38,189 nt of DNA from an uncultured Verrucomicrobiota bacterium. GTDB lineage: Bacteria; Verrucomicrobiota; Verrucomicrobiia; Opitutales; Opitutaceae. Position numbers and translations under genes: made by a program. Positions 27,301-35,071 of this stretch are shown here, one piece after another. The notes under the pieces are model-generated. The model worked only from the letters and a program-made list of their open reading frames with translations, ran no database searches and was not told the origin of the DNA. The stretch lies in assembly GCA_913058185.1 (NCBI GenBank), contig CAJXQX010000035.1, positions 1 to 38,189 of the forward strand, read 5' to 3'. Within the stretch, counting starts at the first letter, position 1. Every line of letters starts with the position of its first letter.

Positions 27301-28202
27301 AAACTCTCGATCTCGAGGAAGATGAAGATCCTGAGGAGAAGACTGAATCCGAATCAACCGAAGGTGAAGCTGGTGCTGAAGCCGCAGAGGCACCAGCGGC
27401 CCCAACTCGCAAACGTCGCCGCAAGGCGAAAGAACCTAAAGGCGATGCGACCGAAGAAGATTTGGCCGCCTTCGATTCAGCGGATTGGACTGAAGTGAAG
27501 TCCGAGGTAGCGGCCCTGCGCCAACGCCTCAATTCGATGGGTGCAGTCAATCTCGTTGCGATCGAGGAATATGCCGAACTTAAGCAACGCTTCGATTTCC
27601 TCAAGGGACAGAGCGACGATTTGACCAATGCGAAGACCGAGCTGCTTACGGCAATTGATGAGATCAATCAAACGTCACAGAAACAGTTCGCGATCACGTT
27701 TGAGCAGATTCAGAAGAATTTCAAATACACCTTCGATACATTATTTGGCGGCGGTGTGGCGCGTCTCGATTTGATCGAAGCTGACGATATTTTGGAGAGT
27801 GGTATCGAGATCACCGCGCAACCTCCGGGGACGAAACTCAAGAGTATCACATTGCTCTCTGGTGGTCAGAAAACCCTCACCGCGGTCGCGCTGTTGTTCG
27901 CGCTCTACATGGTGAAGCCATCACCATTCTGCTTGCTCGACGAATTGGATGCGCCGCTCGACGAATCCAACATCGGCCGATTCACCGCGTTGTTGAAGAA
28001 GTTCGTGAGCGAATCGCAGTTCATCATCATCACCCATAACAAACGCACGGTTTCCGCTGCGGAAGCCATCTATGGAGTGACCATGGAAGAGCGTGGTGTT
28101 TCGAGTACCGTTTCGATGAAGTTTAATCACGATCGGGGCGACACTGAGTCTCATCCTGAAACCATCGCTGAAGCTGTGCGTGGCCTCAGGGATGAACCCT
28201 AG
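24384..28202 (+). CDS. smc: Chromosome segregation ATPase SMC with charged insertion
   Basis: SMC, with ScpA/ScpB, organises and separates replicated chromosomes. The 1272-residue product has an N-head ([20 protein letters not shown], Walker [10 protein letters not shown] about 32-40, Q-loop region [19 protein letters not shown]), long coiled coils, a hinge (about 506-675, with GAKAILQG and [20 protein letters not shown]), a second coiled coil and the C-head with signature [20 protein letters not shown] (about 1157) and Walker [19 protein letters not shown]. Family members are about 1190 residues. The excess lies at about 966-1033, a Glu/Ala-rich acidic run followed by a basic [13 protein letters not shown] patch just before the C-head. 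GGAGG lies 14 bases before the ATG. Confidence 0.96.
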   Translation: MYLKALKLHGFKSFADPTTLRFEPGVTAIVGPNGCGKSNIADGIRWVLGEQSAKALRGGKMQDVIFEGTDSRKPAQMSEVSLLLTECEEQLGSEFHEIEIMRRVHRDGGSEYFFNGQSCRLKDIQKLFMDTGIGRTSYSIMAQGQIDQILSAKPEERRAVFEEAAGITKYKAQRREAMNKLSLTEQNLARVADVISEVGRQIGSLKRQASKALRYKRISFRLRHLSLAHSAHHHGKLAVTIAELSEKLAGFRSEAAERRAKLESEQGALEEKKAERGRLNQRAQDAQQAVFDLKSQREAAENSSNLAQIKGSGLADRLKSSRDNLGEVEMQMRELSDQVDSGAQDKEEQLTLLGSSDQVFQNRNRELAVAEAEMSKLDDELKQTKFTLLQMESTIARLRTDTTSFEVDQKTSFQRHELLEQQINSAREEQAAAEQRVSEITARLEEANVTKARRSEEAGIAREAISTITGEFREAQRVLQEIDRNLAQRTARLKLLQQLQEKWEGFGQGAKAILQGRLDEALAGSTVTPVTRGLQVDPQAGKAVEALLGSAVEAIHVTDLATARRILTQLEQQKVGSAVMQIDGISSPSAPPDDLPPFLQPASKSIINLDDEHPAAALLSACYVADDLHAFLDYWQANPNFGFVSVATRKGDLVDRRGLVSGGFNKKPENSIVQREIDLRETAKSLADDQQKHDSQKKVIDGLNHKLAEAEAALEAKRNEVLVATQEVAAFESEARGAQRVVTEGVQRIERMQRELSALEAARNEAQERFNKARAGLAEAEQESTGARERINQMEVRIVEIRTDRDVKRDTLAQARLELAERRQKVEVLDRGIADMQRRREQMAQLFGQRQQEIEVWSEQITSLEHESESQKSRAAQIGETLVVAQEQVDKIREKLTVVEGDIEAVENAQHGIRSASETAQGELGRCEVRLAETSSRAQFIAEDVMREYSEELENLNWRQLMWRSDDEPPDIKTLDLEEDEDPEEKTESESTEGEAGAEAAEAPAAPTRKRRRKAKEPKGDATEEDLAAFDSADWTEVKSEVAALRQRLNSMGAVNLVAIEEYAELKQRFDFLKGQSDDLTNAKTELLTAIDEINQTSQKQFAITFEQIQKNFKYTFDTLFGGGVARLDLIEADDILESGIEITAQPPGTKLKSITLLSGGQKTLTAVALLFALYMVKPSPFCLLDELDAPLDESNIGRFTALLKKFVSESQFIIITHNKRTVSAAEAIYGVTMEERGVSSTVSMKFNHDRGDTESHPETIAEAVRGLRDEP

Positions 28203-28291
28203 ATTGAGTTGGAAAAATTCGCCGCTTTCTCGCCAGGAAGAAGATCAGTTTCAATTGGAAACCCACGATCAGCGGCCGCGAGAAATGGCGT

Positions 28292-28678
28292 TTGGGACTG
28301 TTTATGATCGTGCCGAGCCGCTCAGGGCGCTCTCAGCGATTAAGAGTCATGGTCCGCGGTCTATTGCTGTGGACTCTTGGTCTTGCGGTCGCTAGTTATT
28401 TCGCGCTCACGACGGCTTGGTTCTTTGTGTTGCAACAACGCACCACGAACTACGTCACGTGGATGGATTGTATTTTGGCCCCGGCCAGATGGGGTGAGAT
28501 TGAGCGCAAACGGGGGGATGCCTACCTCGCGGAGGGGTTAAATGCTCTCGAGGAGCGGAAATGGCGTGAGGCAATCTTGAAGATTCGAGCGGGTTTGGCT
28601 ATTACCTTGATGAGCAAGGATCGGCGCAAGGCGCCGGCTGCGTTTGATACGGCCATGGGTAAATGTAGAGTGGATTAA
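28292..28678 (+). CDS. Small membrane-anchored protein with one TPR-like helix pair
   Basis: The 128-residue product has a basic N-terminus, one transmembrane helix (LLLWTLGLAVASYFALTTAW, about 24-48) and a TPR-like helical pair (GDAYLAEGLNALEERKWREA, then ILKIRAGLAI). After that it loses repeat character and stops. I do not recognise a named family. The protein looks like the front end of a longer TPR membrane protein and may be a 3' truncation, which is inference. Another ATG at 28304 is possible. It follows smc by 89 bases, and its stop abuts the next start directly (TAAATG), so it is probably cotranscribed with yraN. Confidence 0.6.
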   Translation: MGLFMIVPSRSGRSQRLRVMVRGLLLWTLGLAVASYFALTTAWFFVLQQRTTNYVTWMDCILAPARWGEIERKRGDAYLAEGLNALEERKWREAILKIRAGLAITLMSKDRRKAPAAFDTAMGKCRVD

Positions 28679-29176
28679 ATGGAGGACTACTCCCAAGCTT
28701 CAGTCCGGTCAGATAAATGGAAGCAGAGGGAAACCTCAGAACTTAGAATGTTAAGGTCGTTATTGTTTCGTTGGTTGAGTCAACGGCGGGGAACGGAAAC
28801 CCGCGGGGAGGCTGGTGAGCGGTTAGCGGAGGCCTATCTGCGTCGCGAATCCGGTTTTAAGCCCGTAGCCCGGAATTGGCGAAATCCCCGCGACCGTCGC
28901 GAAGAAATTGATCTGGTGATGAAGGACGGGGAGGTTTTGGTCTTCGTAGAGGTCAAAACCAGGTCGTCTGACGCGCTCGTTCCGGGATATTACGCCGTCG
29001 ATGAACGTAAGAAAAAGATCATGCGCCGGGCCATTGTGGCCTATTTACGCGGATTATCGACTCCGCCGCGCACCCACCGTTTTGACGTGGTTCAGGTGAG
29101 TTGGCCGAGCGATGAGTCCCAAAACACGCCGGAAGTGCTCCATTTTTCCAATGTCGCATTAAAATCCCGCCGGTGA
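28679..29176 (+). CDS. YraN/UPF0102 family nuclease-like protein
   Basis: The 165-residue product carries the UPF0102 core. GEAGERLAEAYLRRESGFKP matches the GxxGExxAxxyL start, then ARNWRN, then the PD-(D/E)xK-like site EEIDLVMKDGEVLVFVEVKT, then RKKKIMRRAIVAYL and the closing HRFDVVQV. The Glu-Asp-ExK arrangement suggests a Holliday-junction-resolvase-like fold; the role is not established for the family. From the ATG at 28679 there are about 40 residues before the core; the second ATG at 28748 gives a 142-residue product nearer the usual length of about 120, so the start is uncertain. Confidence 0.88.
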   Translation: MEDYSQASVRSDKWKQRETSELRMLRSLLFRWLSQRRGTETRGEAGERLAEAYLRRESGFKPVARNWRNPRDRREEIDLVMKDGEVLVFVEVKTRSSDALVPGYYAVDERKKKIMRRAIVAYLRGLSTPPRTHRFDVVQVSWPSDESQNTPEVLHFSNVALKSRR

Positions 29177-29178
29177 GT

Positions 29179-29243
29179 CCCAAAAGGAGATTTTGGGCGG
29201 TTTCCCCCTTGAGAGGGCGAAAGCCCGCAAATCAGCCTTCGGC
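29179..29243 (+). other. Hairpin-rich leader before zwf
   Basis: Three perfect short hairpins precede zwf: CCCAAAA/TTTTGGG (29179-29197, loop GGAGA), GGGC-GAAA-GCCC (29215-29226, a GNRA tetraloop) and GCC-TTC-GGC (29235-29243). None has a T-tail, so they are not clear terminators. They could be a structured 5' leader or remnants of an intergenic palindrome family. Confidence 0.3.
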
Positions 29244-29283
29244 CTTGCTTCAACTCCGTGGGCAGTTGAGATCGTAGTGATCT

Positions 29284-30813
29284 ATGGCCGAAACACCCCG
29301 CCATCCTTTTCTCCAAGACCTTAGCAAGCACCGTGGCGCTCCGCCGACCGCGGTGGTTATTTTTGGTGCCTCTGGCGACCTCACTGCGCGCAAGCTCATC
29401 CCGGCCGTCTATAATTTGGCTGCCGATAATCTACTCCCGCCGGACTTTCATCTGGTGGGTTATGGTCGTAAACCGATCACCGACGAGGCTTTCCGTGAGT
29501 TGGCCGCGAGTGCGATCAAGGAATTTTCGCGCCGCGAGCTCTCCGACGATGTGTGGTTCCGGATCGCCGAACGCACGACCTACGTAGCGGGAGGCTACGA
29601 CGATCCTGCGGCGTTTGACCGCCTGGCCGACCACCTAGCCAAAATCGATGAAAAGGTCGGCCGCGAAGTGCAGCCGTTATTTTACATTTCCACACCTCCT
29701 TCGGTGTTTGCCCCGATTCTGGAGAATCTCGGATCCAGCAATCTCGCGAAAAAGTACCTCGGCAAACCACACCATGCCAAGGTCATTATCGAAAAACCAT
29801 TCGGCCGTGACTTGGAATCGGCCCGCGAACTGAATAAAACGATCACGGGCGTGCTCGAAGAGCATCAGGTCTATCGGATCGATCACTACCTCGGTAAGGA
29901 GACCGTGCAAGACCTGTTGGTGCAGCGTTTTGCCAACTCGATTTTCGAGCCTCTGTGGAATCGCAACTTCATCGATAACGTCCAGATCACGGTGTCGGAA
30001 GAAGTGGGTGTCGGCACCCGCGGCGGCTACTACGAGCAAAGTGGCGCCCTGCGGGACATGATTCAGAATCACACCATGCAGCTCGTCGCGTTGACCGCCA
30101 TGGAACCGCCGGTGTCCTTGGACGCTGAAGCTATTCGCGATGAAAAGGTGAAACTCTTGCGGGCTATCCAGCCGATCGACCCTGCCGTCGACGTTGCCCG
30201 CGCTCAATACGCCGAGGGCATGATCGCGGGAAAATCGGAGCCAGGCTACCTCGAGGAAGAGGGAATCGCCGAGCAATCTGGCACCGAAACCTACGCGGCC
30301 ATCAAACTTTCGATCAACAACTGGCGGTGGCAGGGCGTGCCATTCTATCTGCGCTCCGGCAAACGTATGGCGCGGCGGGTCACGGAAATCGCCGTGCAGT
30401 TCAAACGTCCTCCGGGCACGTTGTTCGCCGGCGGCGGATTCGATTTGGCGACCAACACGTTGTCATTCCAAATCCAGCCCGACGAGGGACTCAGTCTGAT
30501 TCTCAATGGTAAGGTGCCGGGACTCGAGACCCGCACCCAGCCGGTCAAGATGAGCTTCCGCTACAGCACGACATTCGGTTCCAATACTCCGGAAGCTTAC
30601 GAACGCCTCGTGCTCGATGCCATGATTGGTGACAGCACCCTCTTTATTCGCGGAGACGAAGCCGAAACGTCGTGGAAACTTTACACCCCCTTGCTTGAAG
30701 CATGGGAGGCTGCTGGTCGCGATGGCATGGGCGAATACGCGGCTGGGTCCTGGGGGCCGTCTAATGCCGATGCCCTGCTGGCCGCCACGGATCACGTCTG
30801 GCGTAAGCCTTAG
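29284..30813 (+). CDS. zwf: Glucose-6-phosphate 1-dehydrogenase
   Basis: The enzyme oxidises glucose 6-phosphate to 6-phosphogluconolactone with NADP, entering the oxidative pentose phosphate pathway. The 509-residue product has the nucleotide-binding GASGDLTARKL (about 28-38) and the active-site signature RIDHYLGKE (R198-E206). Family segments VIIEKPFGRDLESARELN, LRDMIQNHTMQLVALTAMEP and WRWQGVPFYLRSGKRM are also present, and length is typical. It is the first gene of zwf-opcA-pgl. The next gene follows after 91 bases holding a small hairpin. Confidence 0.97.
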   Translation: MAETPRHPFLQDLSKHRGAPPTAVVIFGASGDLTARKLIPAVYNLAADNLLPPDFHLVGYGRKPITDEAFRELAASAIKEFSRRELSDDVWFRIAERTTYVAGGYDDPAAFDRLADHLAKIDEKVGREVQPLFYISTPPSVFAPILENLGSSNLAKKYLGKPHHAKVIIEKPFGRDLESARELNKTITGVLEEHQVYRIDHYLGKETVQDLLVQRFANSIFEPLWNRNFIDNVQITVSEEVGVGTRGGYYEQSGALRDMIQNHTMQLVALTAMEPPVSLDAEAIRDEKVKLLRAIQPIDPAVDVARAQYAEGMIAGKSEPGYLEEEGIAEQSGTETYAAIKLSINNWRWQGVPFYLRSGKRMARRVTEIAVQFKRPPGTLFAGGGFDLATNTLSFQIQPDEGLSLILNGKVPGLETRTQPVKMSFRYSTTFGSNTPEAYERLVLDAMIGDSTLFIRGDEAETSWKLYTPLLEAWEAAGRDGMGEYAAGSWGPSNADALLAATDHVWRKP

Positions 30814-30814
30814 G

Positions 30815-30829
30815 CGCGCCTTCGGCGCG
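30815..30829 (+). other. Short perfect palindrome with 3-base loop between zwf and opcA
   Basis: CGCGCC-TTC-GGCGCG starts one base after the zwf stop. It has a strong stem but no T-run, so it may stabilise the zwf mRNA end or act as a weak Rho-assisted stop. It resembles other 3-base-loop palindromes in this window. Confidence 0.45.
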
Positions 30830-30834
30830 AAGTT

Positions 30835-30846
30835 CCAAGTATCAAG
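30835..30846 (+). repeat. Dispersed 12-base intergenic repeat, copy 1
   Basis: CCAAGTATCAAG here recurs in reverse complement at 36325-36336, both in non-coding gaps. A longer family consensus may exist in the genome; only two copies are visible. Confidence 0.35.
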
Positions 30847-30904
30847 TGACAAGTCCCGAACAGCAGACCAACGCACCGCGAAGGCTTCCGCCATTTCTCT
30901 GACC

Positions 30905-31891
30905 ATGCCCTCTGTATTTGAAGCACTGCCCGGTATCGAGGTTCGGGTAGGGGAGATTAAAACCCGCCTCGCTCACATGTGGGAAGACCCCGACCAAGTC
31001 GGGAACGGTTTGCCGGAAGATTCCGCGCGAGCGATGCAGATGAACTTTGTGGTCCATTTTGGATTCGCCACCGAACCGGATGACGCGGTCGCTCAGTTCG
31101 GAACCATCAAGGTTTTTGCCCAACGCTACCCCTGCCGAGTGGTCGTGTTGTGTCCGCTCAAAGCGGATAATGCGGGCACCGAAATGCGGGCCAAGGTTTA
31201 TGGCGAGTGTTTCCTCGGCAAATCGAAGAGCGATACCCGGTGCGTCGAGTTCGTGGTATTGAGCTATCCGATGGCGACGCGTTGTTATCTCGAAAACCAA
31301 GTTTCGATCTGCCTCTCCACCGACTTGCCGACCTACTATTGGGCGCACCGATTTTCGGATAGTGCGCGTCTGGCGGATTACGAGTTCCTACTCAGTCACG
31401 CCAAACGGGTGATGTTCGACACCGCGATCGTGCCGGCCGATGCGGGGACCTATCCTTGGCCTCGGCCCGAAGCAATTCGAGATCTCGTCAGTGCCCGTTT
31501 GTTACCGGTGCGACAGTCTCTGGGACAATTTCTCAGCGGATTCTCGCCCGAGCAATTGGTTGATGGATTACAGCAGGTGAAATTGTATCATCGTGAGCGA
31601 TACGCGCCGGAAGCGCGCGTGCTGTGCGAATGGCTGCGGGTGCGTCTGGAGAATTGCGGCGCTTCCTCCGAGTGCGGCAAGGTGATCAAGCCAAGTGCGG
31701 CCGCCGGGATCGATGACTTCGCGGTCGAATTTTGCTACGAGGGCGGCACGCGCTACTTTAAATGGCGGGCCGATATAGCCCTTAATCACGCGGAGTTTTC
31801 CGCCGACCTGGGTCAAGGGCGAGTCGAACTGACCACCGCCATCCATCTCTTGGATCCTGCGGCCACCCTGTCCGAAGCCACCTTCTTTTGA
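30905..31891 (+). CDS. opcA: Glucose-6-phosphate dehydrogenase assembly protein OpcA
   Basis: The 328-residue product starts MPSVFEALPGIEVRVGEIKT and matches the OpcA pattern: an alpha/beta region with RYPCRVVVLCPL and GECFLGKS, then FVVLSYPMATRCYLENQVSI and LPTYYWAHRFSD, and a C-terminal region with WLRVRL and FKWRADIA. OpcA binds G6PD and promotes its active oligomer; in cyanobacteria it is a redox control point. About ten cysteines are spread along this copy. The frame is open upstream to 30626 inside zwf, but similarity begins at the ATG at 30905. It overlaps pgl by one base (TGATG), indicating coupling. Confidence 0.85.
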   Translation: MPSVFEALPGIEVRVGEIKTRLAHMWEDPDQVGNGLPEDSARAMQMNFVVHFGFATEPDDAVAQFGTIKVFAQRYPCRVVVLCPLKADNAGTEMRAKVYGECFLGKSKSDTRCVEFVVLSYPMATRCYLENQVSICLSTDLPTYYWAHRFSDSARLADYEFLLSHAKRVMFDTAIVPADAGTYPWPRPEAIRDLVSARLLPVRQSLGQFLSGFSPEQLVDGLQQVKLYHRERYAPEARVLCEWLRVRLENCGASSECGKVIKPSAAAGIDDFAVEFCYEGGTRYFKWRADIALNHAEFSADLGQGRVELTTAIHLLDPAATLSEATFF

Positions 31892-32631
31892 TGACTGAGA
31901 AAAAAACCGAATACGGCCGCCTAATCATCGGCGATAAAATGGAATTGTTTGCTGAAGCCGTCCGCCTCGCGGTCGCTGCCGAAAGCACCAGTGAGAGTCA
32001 GAACTTTACTTGGGCCTTCACCGGTGGTTCGACGCCGCAGGCCTGGTATACTTGGGCGCACGAAACCGGCGCGATTCCCGCCGCCGTGATGGCGAAGACG
32101 AACTTCACCGTCAGTGACGAACGTTGTGTTTCGCTCTCTAGTGACGATAGCAATTTCGGCACCGCTGAGCGCAAGCTGCTCGCGCCTAGCGAAGTGCCAG
32201 TCGAGCACCGCCATCCTTGGGTCGTCGCTTACGAACCGGCCCAAGCGGCCGAAGCCTACCGTCGCACGATGCAACTACTCAATCCACCGGGTAAGGCTTA
32301 CGATGTATGTTTTCTCGGGATGGGTGACGATGCTCACACCGCTTCGTTCTTCCCGGGAAGTGCTTTGTTGGAATCCGATGGAGGGGTGTTTTTTACGGCC
32401 ATCGACACGCCTCAAAAAGGCTGGCGCCTCACCATCACACCTACCGGTCTGCAACATTCAGGTCTCGTCGTCGTCATGGCGCTGGGAGCAGGCAAAGCAA
32501 CCGCGCTAAAACGCGTGTTCGAAGGCGACGATACGTTACTCGAAGCCCCGGCTAAGATTCTGAAGACCTGCGCCGAGAAGACGGTCTGGCTAGTCGACGA
32601 AGCCGCCGCCGCTGAGCTAACCGGATCCTGA
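31891..32631 (+). CDS. pgl: 6-phosphogluconolactonase
   Basis: The enzyme hydrolyses the lactone made by Zwf to 6-phosphogluconate. The 246-residue product has the NagB/Pgl-fold landmarks WAFTGGSTPQAWY, VSDERCVSLSSDDSNFGTAE, the family site CFLGMGDDAHTASFFPGS, and WRLTITPTGLQHSG. The family consensus is GMGxDGHTASLFPG; here Ala replaces the glycine before His, a mild change. I chose ATG 31891, whose first base is the last base of the opcA stop; a TTG one codon earlier is less likely. It is the last gene of zwf-opcA-pgl. Confidence 0.94.
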   Translation: MTEKKTEYGRLIIGDKMELFAEAVRLAVAAESTSESQNFTWAFTGGSTPQAWYTWAHETGAIPAAVMAKTNFTVSDERCVSLSSDDSNFGTAERKLLAPSEVPVEHRHPWVVAYEPAQAAEAYRRTMQLLNPPGKAYDVCFLGMGDDAHTASFFPGSALLESDGGVFFTAIDTPQKGWRLTITPTGLQHSGLVVVMALGAGKATALKRVFEGDDTLLEAPAKILKTCAEKTVWLVDEAAAAELTGS

Positions 32632-32674
32632 ACTCCTCGGCACCTCCTCAACACAGCCCGCAGTTAGATGGCAA

Positions 32675-32775
32675 ACTGTCACGTATGAAGTGACCGTTAG
32701 GAATTAGATGTCTGCCTCAGAAGTATATGATATTTAGATAAAAACGAAAAACTGTCACTTCATATATGACAGTTT
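32675..32775. repeat. MITE-like element: two inverted near-identical 26-base palindromic ends
   Basis: The ends at about 32673-32698 and 32750-32775 are inverted repeats of each other (about 23 of 26 positions), and each is itself a dyad: GTCAC-x7-GTGAC at 32678-32694, and GTCAcTTCATATATGAC at 32754-32770. About 50 AT-rich bases lie between. This resembles a miniature element or paired extragenic palindrome. No target duplication is evident. Confidence 0.4.
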
Positions 32776-32778
32776 TTT
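32747..32778. terminator. Bidirectional hairpin terminator after pgl
   Basis: An 11-bp stem (AAAAACTGTCA at 32747-32757 with TGACAGTTTTT at 32767-32777, 9-base loop) has an A-tract before and a T-tract after. It can stop both the zwf operon and leftward transcription of the permease remnant. It coincides with the right end of the inverted-repeat element. Confidence 0.75.
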
Positions 32779-32818
32779 ATTTGGACCCCGTGACGGACAG
32801 GAGATGTGTTTTTTGGGG

Positions 32819-33625
32819 TTACTCGTCGCGGAGGGCTTCGTTGGGCGAGACGAGGGAGGCTTGTCGCGAGGGCAACAGGCTCGCGAGCAGAACGACGCTG
32901 GCCATGATCAGCGCCGTGATTGCGACCAACGTGGGACTGAAGGTTTCGACGCCGAATAGCAGACTCTGCATGGCGCGACCGACTGCCCAGGCTCCGGCTA
33001 TTCCGAATACGATCACAAACACGAGCAACTTGGTGCCGAGGGCGAGAAATTGAGTGAGAATTTGCGAGGGCAGGGCACCGAGCGCCATGCGCACGCCGAT
33101 TTCGCGTCGGCGTTGACCGACTGCGTAAGCCAGCACGCCATAGGTGCCTACTCTCGCCAATAACAACGCCACTCCCGCGAAGATCCCGGCCAACAGCGCG
33201 GGTGAGCGTCGAGCTAACAGGCTGTCATCGATCAGTGATTGCATCACCTTGATGTCATCGACGGGCATGCTCGGATCCAGCCCCGTTACGATCCTTCGCA
33301 AACTTGCCCCCATGGCCTCGGGGTCGAGCTCGGTGCGTATTACAACAGTCATCATTCCGGAATCACGCTCTTTGTATTGGTGGAAAATGGTCCCGAGTGG
33401 GTTGGTTTCGGTGAGATCCGTGGCCCGATTGGGCGCGACTACCCCTACAATAGTAATCGCATCTTCTTCGTTGAATTCGACTCCGTTGGCAAATCGGCGC
33501 CCGATGGCGCTAGAGCCGTCCGGCCAATAGCGGCCAACGAAGTTTTGATCCACCACGGCCACCTTTTGATCACTCAACTGATCGGCCTCGCTGAGGAACC
33601 GCCCGTCCAAGAGCCAACTCACCAA
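32819..33625 (-). pseudogene. C-terminal fragment of an ADOP/MacB-type ABC permease
   Basis: About 268 codons match only the end of FtsX/MacB-like permeases of the ADOP group. The end of the periplasmic domain is present (LLDGRFLSEADQ, VAVVDQNFVGRYWPDGSSAI, DPSMPVDDIKVMQSLIDDSL). Three transmembrane helices follow (around LLAGIFAGVALLLARVGTYG, LLVFVIVFGIAGAWAV, LVAITALIMASVVLLASLLP), with QRRREIGVRMALGALPSQIL between them and LVSPNEALRDE at the end. Full proteins are about 800 residues, so the first 500 or so are missing. The frame meets a stop just beyond TTG 33625, and the matching region ends where an MscS fragment on the other strand begins. It is probably non-functional. Confidence 0.8.
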
Positions 33626-34163
33626 CGGTCTTATCCTGACCTACACGCGAGCCATTCGAGCGGGTGATGTGGTCAAGACGGGCGATTACGAAGGCACGGT
33701 CGTGCGACTCGGTTTCTTCACCACGACGGTGCGCACGTCGCGCGAAGAGTTGGTCAGCCTCCCTAATTCTCAACTGTCCTCCGGTTTGGTGAATTACTCC
33801 ACCCCTCGGAAAGGGAAGGCCGTTCGTTTTTCCGTCTCGGTGGGCATTGGCTACGACACGGCGTGGCAGCAGGTGCACGCGTTACTCAAATCGGCGGCTG
33901 CGAAAGTGGAGGAGATATTGCCCGATCCAGCTCCTGATATCCGGCAAACCGCGCTCAACGATTTTGCCGTGCAATACGATTTACTCTTCAGTCTCGAAGA
34001 TCCGAGCAAACGTCCGGCAGTGACGAGTGTACTCCACGTGCAGATCCAGGACGCCTTCCATAACGCTGGCCTGCAAATCATGTCGCCGCATTACGTGGCG
34101 GATCCGTCGGTCGATAAGATACCTCCCGCGGGGCCGAGTTTGCCGAAGAACACTTCCGCTTAG
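33621..34163 (+). pseudogene. C-terminal fragment of an MscS-family mechanosensitive channel
   Basis: From about 33624 the + frame reads NGLILTYTRAIRAGDVVKTG then DYEGTVVRLGFFTTTVRTSR and EELVSLPNSQLSSGLVNYST, the end of pore helix TM3 and the MscS beta domain. The alpha/beta C-terminal domain follows (VGIGYDTAWQQVHALLKSAA, DAFHNAGLQIMSPHY). TM1, TM2 and most of TM3 are missing, so it cannot form a channel. Upstream of 33621 the frame is not MscS-like and runs through the antisense of the permease fragment. A GTG at 33669 could start a 164-residue soluble piece. Its stop overlaps the lipase stop on the other strand. Confidence 0.8.
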
Positions 34164-35052
34164 TTAGATTTGACCTGCACCAGCCCTTTGGCCCGCGCCC
34201 AGGCTTCTAGTAGCGGCCAGGTTGTTTCCGGTTGGTTCGGCGTCTCCACGGCGTAAATCAGTGCGGGGGTGTTGTGCGTATTCGCAATGGTGCCGTAGTG
34301 GGCCGTGAAACTGGTCAATCCGCCGTAGTGGCGGTAATCGAGTTTTAGGGTGTTGGCGGGCGGTAGGTCGGGCACGAGATCCTCGGTATTGACGACGCGA
34401 TGAGCCTCGACGTCCGCTTCGGCGAGTTTCGCGCAATAGATCGGATCACCCACCCGGGGTGACGCAAAACTGTAGGAAACAATGGACTGATACTTTGCTC
34501 GGTAGCGTGCGACCAAGTCGGGCAAGGCGATACCCGCGACACCCCCGCCGAGACTGTGTCCTGTGACGATGACATCCCGCCCGTTGACGAGAGGCGCGAT
34601 GGCGGCGTGCAGTTCATCGCGCACGGTGTGGTAATACTTTTTGAACCCCTTGTGCACGTTCCCGAAGGATCGGTTTCCGTAGCGGCACCGCACCTGCGCG
34701 AATTGCCCGTTTACCCCCCCCAAAAAAACCACTCCTGACTCAGCGAGGTGCCGCGAAAGACGACAAACACCCGGGTATTGTCATACGCCAGGAGGCCAAC
34801 GGGGTGCTTCGCACCTTCGTTCCCTTACCCTTGCCGCCTCGTTGTTTTTTCTGTCTCCGCACCACAACTTTGATTTCAGCCATCAGCACCTTGGAATAGA
34901 AGAGACCGTTGATGGTGGGCGACGGTGGCGTCCAAACGAAGTTGGACGGATAGCCGCGTCGGCGACTTTGCCGCAGTGCGCTGTAAGCGTGGTCCAGCAG
35001 TAAGCCACAGGTTTGGGCGGTGGGTAAATCGAGTTGAGGGGATAGATTTCAT
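34160..35052 (-). pseudogene. Class 3 lipase gene broken by several frameshifts
   Basis: The C-terminal part (34160-34732) carries the lipase core: VHKGFKKYYHTVRDELHAAI, the nucleophile elbow VTGHSLGGGVAG, YSFASPRVGDPIYC, and the aspartate region VVNTEDLVPDLPP. The preceding segment (DNTRVFVVFRGTSLSQEWFF) lies in another frame; the two meet in a run of seven A and eight C (34714-34728), where one extra base would join them. A third frame further upstream encodes LPTAQTCGLLLDHAY, NFVWTPPSPTINGLFYSKVL and a Lys/Gly-rich stretch. The likely original start, ATG at 35050-35052 (MKSIP), is in yet another phase, breaking at a CCCC run. At least two, probably three lesions are needed to explain it. 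Confidence 0.75.
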
Positions 35053-35071
35053 GAGGGTATTGAGTAGGGGG

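Noticed and set aside
30626-30904. N-terminal extension of OpcA into zwf
   Set aside because: The extension overlaps the zwf coding end in a different frame and is not OpcA-like; similarity starts at the ATG at 30905.
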